This document shows, piece by piece, positions 26,082 to 35,826 of a stretch of 64,000 nucleotides of DNA. This stretch comes from Physcomitrium patens (taxonomy: Eukaryota; Streptophyta; Bryopsida; Funariales; Funariaceae). The stretch spans positions 18,953,879-19,017,878 of the forward strand of contig NC_037257.1 of NCBI RefSeq assembly GCF_000002425.4, read 5' to 3'. Positions within the stretch are counted from its first letter, which is position 1; each line of letters begins with the position of its first letter. The notes under the pieces were generated by a model. The model did not search any database, was not told where the DNA came from, and saw only the letters and a list, made by a program, of their open reading frames with translations. The position numbers and the translations under genes were made by a program.

Positions 26082-26109
26082 TCGAGGCTGAAGAGTTCTT
26101 CAGTCTCGA
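26082..26109. repeat. 28-bp palindrome at the predicted start site of E3
   Basis: TCGAGGCTGAAGA pairs with TCTTCAGTCTCGA (13 pairs including one G-T, two central bases). The copy in the 3' LTR at 31847-31874 is identical. Palindromes of similar placement occur in the LTRs of E1 and E2. Confidence 0.75.
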
Positions 26110-26265
26110 CAACACATCTTTTGGAGCTCTAGCTCACTTCTCTGATATTGTTCTTGTATTCATCTGATTAATCTAGTTCTTGTCAGTTCTTCTTGAACTT
26201 CTTGGTAGATATCAAGTTCGTATTTTGTGTCCGTGACAGTTTGTCGAGACTTCACTCACCTCAGA

Positions 26266-26274
26266 TATCAGAGC
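26266..26274 (+). promoter_or_regulatory. possible primer-binding site of E3
   Basis: TATCAGAGC matches the core of the plant initiator-Met tRNA primer site (TGGTATCAGAGC). It lies about 27 bp behind the LTR end rather than directly next to it, so the assignment is uncertain. Confidence 0.4.
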
Positions 26275-26330
26275 TAGTTTCTTCTTTGTTAGAGTGTGGA
26301 TTACCCCTCAGCTTGGAAGTGTACTAGCAC

Positions 26331-26474
26331 TTTAGAGGTTGCGAATTACCCTCCTCTAAACTGATACTTCTTTTGTTACAATATTGGAGTCTTATTCTTC
26401 TTGGAGAGAGTGGATTACCCCTTTTCTTGAAGCTCTTAAGGCATTTTAGAGGTTGCGGAGTACCCTCCTCTAAA
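26331..26474 (+). repeat. two stem-loops in the E3 leader
   Basis: Two 30-bp copies lie at 26331-26360 and 26445-26474. Each has TTTAGAGG and CCTCTAAA arms (8 bp) enclosing a TTGCG-rich loop. Between and before them are related GAGTGTGGATTACCC and GAGAGTGGATTACCC stretches. Similar pairs survive in the E2 leader, which suggests a cis-acting RNA element such as a packaging or translation signal. That role is inference. Confidence 0.65.
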
Positions 26475-26518
26475 CCAATATTGTCTTCTTGTAGAGTCAT
26501 TTCTGTCCTTCTCTTAGA

Positions 26519-27544
26519 ATGGTCGGGGGCCAAGACATTAATATGATGGAAAGTTCAGAATCCAAGTTAGATGCTATCATGAATGCCCTTGCTACGTTAT
26601 CGCAAAGAACTGCAGAGATTGAAGGAGTCGTGGCAAGGCTTCATAATGATGGAGCATGTGGGATGGCACAATCTAGGTTGCACCAGCCTCAAACTTCTAC
26701 ACTTGGAGAAGCAACTTTGCCTCAGGTTCGACAAGCACCGCTGGTTCTACAACATAAGGAACCCCGAGTTAGCCTTCCAGACAAGTTCGATGGTATACGT
26801 TCCAAGTTTTGAGGATTCGTCAACCAAATCAGGTTGATAACAGTTTTACAGCCCGAACGCTATCCAACGGAGGAGTCACGTATTGGGCTTGTTGGAACCT
26901 TACTTACAAGACAAGCTCTATCATGATTTGCTCCTTTGTTTGAGAAACGATCGTCCATACTAAACAACTTTGAAACCTTTTTGGAGGCATTTGCGAAAAC
27001 ATTTGGTGAACACGATAAGGTTCGATGGGCTACAACAAAGATTCGGTCACTACGACAAGGAATGCGTTCTACATCAGTCTATGCATCAGACTTCAGGCAA
27101 TTAGCATGCGACATCAATTGGGATGAAGAAGCGTTGATGAGTCAATTCTATTGGGATTTAAGGGACGATGTGAAGGATTTGCTATTAACTCTTCCTGATC
27201 CGCAAACGCTCAACAAAGCTATTAGCCAAGCTGTGAAGTGTGATAACCGCTTATTCCAACGTCACCAAGATCAACGTTCAAGACAACATACGATTCGCCA
27301 CACCCCAACTATGTCGACAAGTAGCGTGAATTCACATTTAGAGGTAGAAGACATGCAAATTGATGCGGTACGTGTCAAATCTCTTACTCTAGAAGAAAAA
27401 AAGCGACGTATGGAGGAAGGTCTATGCTTGTATTGCGGTGAAGAAGGCCACAAAGTTGGAAACTGCCCCAAGAAGCAAAATCGACGTATTATCAAGACTA
27501 GGGGTGCGTTTATTCAAGAAAACGAGGATGTCCAGCCACAATAG
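26519..27544 (+). pseudogene. E3 gag, broken
   Basis: The frame starts at the ATG at 26519, just behind the leader stem-loops. It is broken by TGA at 26810-26812 and by another TGA near 26921-26923 in the same frame. It then runs open to the TAG at 27542-27544. The N-terminal part is coiled-coil-like (LATLSQRTAEIEGVVARLH). The middle matches the retrotransposon gag domain (FLEAFAKTFGEHDK, then RQGMRSTSVYASDFRQLA). The C-terminal part has a CCHC zinc knuckle (CLYCGEEGHKVGNC) that packages RNA. Both nonsense codons can be explained by one C-to-T or G-to-A change. The product would form the virus-like particle in the cytoplasm. Confidence 0.88.
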
Positions 27545-30500
27545 GAACTGTGCGGCTGGACAGTGAAATATCGCAACAACAATCAGGTTCCTTTCTTTCC
27601 GCTCAACCTGCCTTTTGTTTTACAATCTCTTTGCTTATTGGATCTCAGAAACTGAGAACCTTAGCATTATTAGATTCAGGAGCATCTGCTTGTTTTTTAG
27701 ACGAAGAATTTGCAAAGCGTCATAAGATCCCTTTAGTACAAAAATCCAAACCTATTCACGTTGAGGTCATAGATGGACGACCTTTATTGTCTAGTAGTGT
27801 CACCCATGAATCAGAACCTATAGAAGTGATGTTTAAGGACCATAGTAGTCATATTATTTTCAATATTATTAGAACCCCATCAAATCCTGTTATTCTTGGT
27901 CTTTTCTGATTGAAAAAGCATAATCCATCCATAGATTGGAAGTTGCGGAAGATGACCTTTCTCACAAAACCACCCAAGAGCAAGCCTAGTAAAAAACCCC
28001 AAATAGAAAAATCCTTATTTATTGGAGCAAGAGCATTTATAAGATTGTCCAAGGGAGGCACACCGTTTGTCATCTATGCGGCTCCAACTACCGGGGAGAA
28101 GATCTCGACAGCAAGTATATCGGAGCAATATAAGGATTTTAAAGACGTGTTTCAAAAGAAAAATGCCGACATGCTACTGGAACACAGACCATATGATTGC
28201 GCCATAGACTTACAAGAAGGAGCACAACTGCCTCTTGGCCCAATCTACAATCTATCGCAGATGGAGTTGGCGGAGTTACGGAAGTACATCGACGAGAATC
28301 TAGCCAAGAACTTCATCCGTCATTCAAAATCGTCAGCTAGAACACCCATCTTATTTGTGAAGAAGAAAGATGGCTCGTTGCGGATGTGGGTGGACTATCG
28401 AGGCCTCAACAAGGTAACAAAGAAGAATCGTTATCCGTTACCCTTGATTTCTGGTCTCTTAGAACAACTTCGACGTGCAAGGATCTTTACAAAAATTGAT
28501 CTAAGGGGAGCTTACAACCTCGTACGAATCAAGGAAGGAGATGAGTGGAAGACAGCGTTCCGTACAAGGTATGGCCATTTTGAATATAATGTCATGCCCT
28601 TTGGTCTTACCAATGCTCCAACGATCTTTCAACATATGATGAATGACATTTTCCAAGAGTACCTTGACGATTTTGTTGTCATCTATTTGGATGATATTTT
28701 GATATTCTCCAAAAATGAGGAAGTGTATGAAAAACACGTTCGTTTGGTATTAGAGAAACTACGTGAGTGAGGACTATATGCCAAGTTGGAGAAGTGTTTA
28801 TTTCACCAAATAGAGATGGAGTTTCTGGGGTTCGTTGCGACTACGGAAGGCTTGAAGATGGACCCCAAGAAGGTGGAAGCAATCGTGTCCTGGGAGGTTT
28901 CGAAGACGATTAGAGATGTACAATGCTTTCTTGGTTTTGCCAACTTCTATCGGATCTTTATCAAGAATTACTCTCAAGTTGCTGCTCCTCTCACTCAGTT
29001 GACATGCAAGGATAAGCTGGAATGGGGACCTCTAACAGAGAAGGCGTTTCAAAACCTGAAGACCGCATTTACTACAGCTCCAATCTTGATACATCCAGAC
29101 TTTACAAAGGCCTTCTATTTAGAAACTGATGCTTTGGATTTTGCTTTGGCAGCTGTACTTTCACAAATAAGAGAAGATAAGAAGCTCCATCCGGTTGCAT
29201 TCTATTCTCGAAAGTTCTCTGCTACTGAAATCAATTATGAGATCTACGATAAGGAACTTCTTGCTATAGTGGATTCTTTCCAAGAATGGCGTCACTTTCT
29301 TGAAGGAGCTGCACATCCAGTGACCGTATATACAGATCACAAGAATTTGGAGTATTTCATGTCGGCTCGAGTTCTAAATCGATGTCAAGCTCGATGGAGT
29401 ATGTTGCTATCTAGGTTCGATTTTATTATCACTTATCGACCTGAAAAGCAGCAAGGACTATCTGATGCCTTATCGAGGAGATCGTATCTTGTACTAAAGA
29501 CTGGAAAAGCAACGTTTGATCAACAATGTACGATATTGTTGAAGCCAGAGCAATTTCAGCTTTGCGCTACTATTATACCAATTGATGCTGACTTCCTGAA
29601 TCAGGTACGTGCCATAACCATTGAAGATTCAGTAGCCATTGATATTAAGCAGCATGCCAATGACAACAAGTTCAAGGTGGAGGGAGAACTTTTATACTTT
29701 GAAGAGCGGTTATATATCCCAAAAGGACCAGCACGACTCCGAGTTCTTCAATCTCGCCACGATTTTCCAGCTGCGGGACATTTTGGATTCAACAAGACCT
29801 TGGAGCTTATTTCTCGAGATTTTTGGTGGCCCCAAATGTGGAAGGATGTGAAAGATTTTGTCCTCTCCTGCAACATCTGTTCAAGATCCAAGAATCCTTG
29901 GCATTGCCCTTATGGACTCCTACAGCCATTGCCGATTCTACGTCGACCATGGTCTTCAATTTCCATGGACTTCATCACAGACCTGCCATCATCGAACTCA
30001 TTTGACAGCATCTTTGTCGTGGTAGATCGGCTTACAAAAATGGCACACTTTATCCCTTATAAGAAGATATCGTCCAGTGAAGTCAAAGGAAGGCTCTTTC
30101 TTGATAATATGTATCGATATCATGGACTACCAGATGATATCGTATCAGATCGAGGAACCCAGTTCGTATCAAAGTTTTGGAGATCTCTCTTTGAGATACT
30201 GAAGGTGGATATCAAACTTTCTTCGACTTTTCATCCTCAAACTGACGGTCAAACGGAACGGGTGAACCAAGTCTTGCAACAATACTTACGATGCAGCATC
30301 AACTATCAGCAAGACGATTGGACCACATATCTACCGCTAGCCGAGTTTGCATATAACAACACCCTCCATGCGTCGACTCAATACACACCATTCTTTTCCA
30401 ACTATGGGTATCATCCAAAGCTTGATTTATTGAATCCATCAACAATTAACAATCCAGCAGCTGAAAGATTTGCGAAACAACTATCAGAGCTTCAAAATAC

Positions 30501-31017
30501 GTTGAAGCTTCAATTACAATCCGCTCAAGAATCCTACAAGGCGTCTGCAGATAGATTTCAGAATCAAGCCCCTACTTTCAAAATTGGAGATAAAGCATAG
30601 CTTCTTCGATGGAATATCAAGACCAAGCGACCATGTGATAAGTTGGACTATCGAAGATTGGGACCATTTATCATCCAAAAGCAAATCAATCCAGTGGCGT
30701 ACGGTCTGGAATTACCGGCTTCTATGAAGATACATCCAATCTTTCATGTTTCTTTGTTGGAGCCTTATCGAGAGTCATCTTTTCCTGGAAGAGTGCAATG
30801 TCCGCCACCTAGTATTGAGATCGAGAACCACGAGGAATACGAGGTTGAAAAGGTGCTGGATTCTCGGCGAAGGTGGGGCAAGTTGGAGTATCTTGTTCAT
30901 TGGTGCGGCTATGACATTAATGAGCGAACGTGGGAGCCAGCTGAAAATCTCACCAATGCGCCACAAAAGGTACAAGAGTTTCATCAACAACATCCTCATA
31001 AACCTAAGCCGGTTTGA
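27544..31017 (+). pseudogene. E3 pol: protease, RT, RNase H, integrase, chromodomain
   Basis: The pol frame is one base offset from gag at their junction. Its domains in order are as follows. The aspartic protease has LALLDSGASACF. Reverse transcriptase has the YLDD motif at 28684-28695. RNase H has FYLETDALDFALAAVLSQ, the DKELLAI helix and TDHKNLEYF. Integrase has an H-H-C-C finger (HDF...GHFG...CNIC) and D-D-E core motifs (MDFITDLP, SDRGTQF, TDGQTERVNQ). The C-terminal chromodomain ([10 protein letters not shown]...[16 protein letters not shown]) typically binds histone marks and steers insertion. Three in-frame nonsense codons interrupt it: TGA at 27907, TGA at 28768 and TAG at 30598. The final stop is at 31015. 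The reading is otherwise continuous, so the copy is young. Confidence 0.92.
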
Positions 31018-31154
31018 CAATAGCTTCTTTCTGAAGCTTGCTCATCGAAGAATATAAGAAAGGGAGAGAGCACCACCAAAATTCGTAGTTGATGTAGTTA
31101 TTTTCTCCAAGATAAAATAGAATTTTTTCAGTAGCCATAGTTTGGTCTTCTGAT

Positions 31155-31589
31155 ATGGATAGCCAAGAGATAGATACTATGCCAGTTACATTATCTCAAC
31201 CAACTAGTTCACGAAGGCGACCCCGAGATGAAGAACCACCTGCACCACGATGACGATGGAGGATACCAAATAACCGATCACTGGTAATTGTATTTGAGTC
31301 CGAGCCTGCTTACGATGGTCAACCAGAAGGCATATTTGCAGGACAATTTCACAATGAAGATACGGAAGTTCATGCTTGGTTAGAAGTTGAAGGAGTGGGC
31401 CACTATCGTTGGCTTCAAGGGCCGATAAACTACTTACCTCGTGAACAACAGTTGGAGTTCATAGTAGACGTTATGCGACAGATCTTCATTTTCTTACGTT
31501 GGTACTCATTGACAACAACATTGCTTCTCAGAGACCTCGAAGCTAAAGGAGGGGGTGATGTTAGGGACATAGTCCTTAGAACCTTCTAG
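31155..31589 (+). pseudogene. extra ORF behind the integrase of E3
   Basis: A third open frame starts at the ATG at 31155, about 140 bp behind the pol stop, and ends inside the 3' LTR at 31589. One TGA (31251-31253) interrupts it. The protein of about 144 codons is hydrophilic and acidic in its first half. It carries the phrase GHYRWLQGPINYLPREQQ, then a hydrophobic stretch (IFIFLRWYSLTTTLLL). The same phrase is readable at the matching place in E2 (GHYRWLRGPINYL, near 40945-40985) and in traces in E1. I do not recognise the family. Conservation suggests a real accessory protein or a capsid-like or envelope-like remnant; the function is unknown. Confidence 0.65.
31544..31558 (+). promoter_or_regulatory. 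polypurine tract of E3
   Basis: AAAGGAGGGGGTGA directly precedes the 3' LTR at 31559 and would prime plus-strand DNA synthesis. Confidence 0.75.
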
Positions 31590-32003
31590 GGACAAGTTTC
31601 TAGAACCTTCTAGAGACAAGTTTCTAGAACCTTCTAGAGACAAGCTTCTAGAACCTTCTACAAGCAAGTCTTTGGAACCTTCTAGAAGCTTCTTAGTTAG
31701 TAGAAGATGTTAGGGACATAGTCCTTAGAACCTTCTAGAGATAAGTTTCTAGAACCTTTTAGAAGTAAGTCTCTGGAACCTTCTAGAAGCTTCCTAGTTG
31801 GTAGAAGTTGCTTGAGAAGCTTCCTAAATAGGAGTATATATTGGGATCGAGGCTGAAGAGTTCTTCAGTCTCGACAACACATCTCTTGGAGCTCTAGCTC
31901 ACTTCTCTGATATTGTTCTTGTATTCATTTGATTAATCTAGTTCTTATCTGTTCTTCTTGAACTTCTTGGTACATATCAAGTCTGTATTCTGTGTCCGTG
32001 ACA
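31559..32003 (+). repeat. E3 3' LTR (445 bp) with expanded heat-shock units
   Basis: This is the partner of 25842-26238. It is 48 bp longer because two additional 24-bp units containing TTCTAGAACCTTCTAG are present between about 31592 and 31660. Perfect four-unit heat-shock element at 31675-31692; three-unit ones at 31598-31610, 31622-31634 and 31646-31658. TATA box at 31835-31842 and palindrome at 31847-31874. The duplication GTTAT follows at 32004. Confidence 0.93.
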
Positions 32004-34406
32004 GTTATTTAGAAGACATCTTAATCTACTCTAAGAACTTAGAAAAGCATGAATTTTATGTTTATTATGTATTACAAAACTTTAGAGATGTAGAATTATA
32101 TGTGAAGCTAGAAAAGTATGTATTCCACACTACTCAAGTTAACTCTTAGGATACATCATTTCCAATGGTCTAATGATAGATCTAAAAAAGGTCCAGACTA
32201 TCATGGATTGGAAGATTTTAAGAAAAATAAGGGATGTGTAATACTTTTTGGGTTTTGTTCATTATTATCAAATCTTCATCAAGATTTTTTCTCAAGTTTC
32301 AGCTCTATTTATATGTTTGACTTGTTAAGACAAATTTAAGTGGAATAAAGAAACCGAAGCATCATTTGATGCTTTTAAAAAAGAATTTATTTTTGTACCA
32401 ATTTTATATCATGTTGATTTTTTTAAGACATTTTTTATGGAAATAGATGCATCACACTTTGCCTTGGATGTAATATTATCACAAATAGAATAAATTATAA
32501 ATTCCATCTAATAGCTTTTCATTCCACATAATTTTTAACAACTGAGATTAATTATGAAATCCACAACAAAGAGTTCCTTACAATCATGGATTCATTTCAA
32601 GAATAGCCTCATTATTTAAAAAGCGCTTCAAGTCGAGTCACTATATATATATATAGATCATAAGAACCTTAACTATTTTATGTCGACACGTATTTTAAAT
32701 TATTGTCAAGCTCATTTGAACATGTTCTTATCAAGATTTGATTTCAAGATCATTTATCAATCTAAAAAAAAATAAGGTTTATTAGATGCCATTTTTAAAC
32801 ATACTTATCTTATTTCAAAAGAAAGAGATGAAACTTTTGATCAACAAAAAATAATTATTTAGGAGCCAAAATATTTTTACTTTTGAATAGCAAAATCAAC
32901 ATTGATTATTGATTCAATGTTTGTAAAGAAAATTCAATCAAGTATGTCCTTTAATCATCTTATCTATAATATTAAAAATAATTCTTCTAAGTCTCATGAT
33001 ACTTTTAAGTTCAAGTTTAAGAATAACTTATTTTATTTTGAGGAAAGATTATACATTCCAAAAGGTGGAATTTAATTATGTCTCCTTTAAACTTATCACG
33101 ACTTTCAAATAACTAGATATTTTGGATACAACAAGACTTAGGAGCTAATATTGAAAAAATTTTAGTCGCCTAAAATATGGAAGGCAATCAAAGTCTTTGT
33201 ATAATCATATGATATTTGTTCAAGATTCAAAACTCCTTGCCTTTATTAGCCATTACTTATTTTAGAATAACCATGGTTTTCTGTTTCTATGGATTTTATC
33301 ATAGATCTTTTAATTCTAAGTTCATATGATTTTATATTTATAGTAGTATATCATTTTACCAAGATGGCATATTTTGTACTATGTATAAATCTATTACAAA
33401 GGAAAAAAAGACTGAGCTTTTTCTTAATAATATCTATTGCTATCATGGATTACTTAAAGATATTTTATTAGATAAGGGGACTCAATTTATATCAAGATTT
33501 TGAAAAATCCTTTTCAAGATTTTAAAGGTGGATATAAAGCTCTCTTTAGCTTTTCATCTTCAAACTGATGGAAAAATAAAATAGATGAATCAATTTTTGG
33601 AGCAATACTTAAGATGTACCATCAACTATCATTAAGATAATTGGACAATTCTTTTATCATTGACAGAGTTTGAGTATAATAATTTAGTACATTCTTATAT
33701 TCAATAAATATCTTTTTTTGCCAACTATGGTTATCATTGATAATTTGATAATTTTGACTTTTCAAAAGTTGATAATCTTATTGTAAAAGATTTGGCAAAT
33801 TATTTGTTAGAGCTTTATGCAATAATAAAAGCAGAATTAGAAGGAGCTTAAGAATGACAAAAAAATAATATAGATGCCTATTGCAAGGAATAACTATAAT
33901 TCAATGTAGATGACAAGATATATTTACTTTGTCGTAATATCAAGACTACTTGTTCTTGTGACAAATTGGACTATTATAGGCTCAGACCTTTTCTTATTAA
34001 TAAACAAGTCAATCTTTTTACTTATCAATTATATCTCCCAGAGCCTACGAAGATCCACCCCATATTTCATGTGTCTCTTTTTAAGCCACGTAAGACAAAA
34101 GATATTTCAAAAAGAAGACAAATGCCACTTCTTCCTATAGAAGTGCACAATAATTAAGAATTTGAGGTCAAAGAAGTCTTAGATTTAAGGCGGTGCTAAA
34201 ATAAGTTGAAATATCTTATTCATTGGCATGAATATGGTATTAGTGAATATACATAAAAGTTAGCAAAACATCTTACAAATGCAATAAAGAGAGTTGAATC
34301 TTTTTATTGACGACATCTATCAAAACCAACATAAAGAATAATAAAAATTTGCTATAAAAGAAATAAGATCAAAAAAAGATAATAATCTATTTTTTATCCT
34401 TTTTTG
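32004..34406 (+). pseudogene. E2 second half of pol: RT end, RNase H, integrase, chromodomain
   Basis: The reading resumes at the YLED-ILIYSKN strand of reverse transcriptase right behind the E3 duplication. It goes on through the connection, RNase H (FFKTFFMEIDASHFALDVILSQ) and the integrase finger. The integrase core is MDFIIDLL...VVYHFTKMAYF, then DKGTQFISRF and LQTDGKI. A GPF/Y-like and chromodomain remnant (EFEVKEVLDLRR...YLIHWHEYGISEYT) follows. Numerous stops and small indels are present. E4 begins at 34407 in the region behind it. Confidence 0.8.
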
Positions 34407-34737
34407 TATTGAAAAAACACAATAAGCAAGACACAAGTAACTAGAAATCAGCAAGATTAGACACAAAAGAAGTGTGGAATGAGATACCTCTCACTTCCAA
34501 CACCTTTTACTTATAGGTAAAGGTTATATCTATTTTGGCTAATATTCATCTTACTTTCATTCAACTAAACTCTAGATTCCTCTTAACCTAGCCGCCACTT
34601 AAAACCCTAGCTGCCACCTATAATCCTAGCTGCCACCTTGGTAACTTTCTTTCATCTTTTTGTTGCCCTTTGACCATTAACAACTTATCTAAGATAATAT
34701 CTTTTATCTTCTAACTTATCCTCTATTTACTTTAACA
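34407..34737 (-). repeat. E4 3' LTR
   Basis: This 331-bp repeat is the partner of 40285-40595. It contains the diagnostic run ATGAGATACCTCTCACTTCC, then TTATAGGTAAAGG (read on plus). The ends agree with the TTTTG target duplication. Confidence 0.88.
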
Positions 34738-35826
34738 CTCCTACTTTGCTATTGGTGAAAGGCTAATAAACCTAATCCCTTTGTCAATTTGTAATGTCTA
34801 TCTTTTACCAATGCCTTTATGAATAAATCAGCAAGCATGTCTTCCATTGCACAATATTTCATGTCAATTATTTCCATCTCAATCTTCTCTCGTATGAAGT
34901 GATGTTGATTGTCAATGTATTTTGTCCTTGAATGATGCTTTGGATTCTTAGCAAAAACAAGGCATCTTTGATTGTCATACTTCATTGGAGTTGCTTCCAA
35001 TTGCACAAGTCCAATGTCTTCTAAAACTTGTCTTAGCTATATTGCTTCCATTGCACCATGACTTGCTGCCATGTATTCCGCCTCCATTGTAGACCTTGCA
35101 ATTGTTGGTTGTCTCTTGTAATTCTATGAAATTACTCCGAGTCCAACAAAGAATACATATCCCATTGTTGATCTTCTATCGTTTGCATTTCTAGTCTAAT
35201 CCACATCACAATATCCATGCAATGTAATAATATCACCTCCAAGACACAATTTGAAGTTCAAAGTACCTTTTAAGTACCTCGAGATCCTCTTAATGGTTGC
35301 CCAATGAATTGGTCCAGCCTTTGACATGTATTGACTCACAACACTCATCGCATATGCAAGATCTACCCTTGTACCAACCATTGCATACATAAGTGAGCCT
35401 ACTGCTACCTTGTATAGAACATCTTTCATTTCTTCTTCAACTTCAGCAAATTCCTCATCCATGAGCTTCATCAACTTCAAATTTGCCTCCAAAGGTGTTC
35501 TAATGGACTTGCACTCCTCTATGTTGAACCATTTCAATACTTCTTCAATGTACTTCTTTTGGCTCAATGTAATGATCTTCTTAGTTTGATCTCTCACAAA
35601 TTCCACTCTTAAGCAATAGTAGAGCTCTCCTAAATCACTCATTTCAAATTCTTTTACTAACTTTGCCTTCAACCAATCCATCTTTTTTAAACTATTGGTC
35701 AAAATGATCAAATCATCAACATAAAAAATAACAATCAGCAAGAAGGCTTTTGATTGCATCACATACATGGAATGATCAGCCTCACTCATCGCAAATCCTT
35801 CATTTATAAAGAAGGTGTCGATACGT
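34738..35826 (-). pseudogene. E4 RT C-terminal half and RNase H
   Basis: Read on the minus strand from 35826, the sequence has INEGFAMSEADHSMYV, then IFYVDDLIILT (the copia-type YVDD motif), KEFEMSDLGEL and KKYIEEVLKWF. The VGSLMYAMVGTRVDLAYA and PIHWATIKRISRYLKGT signatures follow. The copia RNase H end follows at 35006-34749 (AKNPKHHSRTKYIDNQHHFIRE and MLADLFIKAL). Stops separate the pieces near 35200 and 35060. The upstream half of the same domain lies beyond the insert. Confidence 0.85.

Larger units (their letters stand above)
25842..26238 (+). repeat. E3 5' LTR (397 bp)
   Basis: The LTR begins TGTTAGGGACATAG and ends GTGTCCGTGACA. Its U3 is built from two related modules, because the first 14 bases recur at 25943. 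It carries repeated GAACCTTCTAGA-type units, then a TATA box and a palindrome, then R/U5. It is paired with the copy at 31559-32003. Confidence 0.95.
25842..32003 (+). mobile_element. E3: youngest Ty3/gypsy chromovirus, perfect target duplication
   Basis: E3 is a nearly complete 6.2-kb element. LTRs lie at 25842-26238 and 31559-32003, both TGTTAGGG...CCGTGACA. The 5-bp duplication GTTAT flanks it perfectly at 25837-25841 and 32004-32008. In order it carries the leader, gag with a CCHC knuckle, protease, reverse transcriptase, RNase H, integrase, chromodomain, an extra ORF and a polypurine tract. It landed inside the YxDD codons of the E2 reverse transcriptase. Coding is broken by a handful of nonsense changes and a frame change, so this copy is not autonomous, but its regulatory sequences are well preserved. 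The LTRs differ by roughly 15-20 substitutions by eye plus a 48-bp length difference. Confidence 0.95.

Noticed and set aside
26331..26474. CRISPR-like repeats in the E3 leader
   Set aside because: There are only two copies, with no regular spacers, inside a eukaryotic retrotransposon leader.
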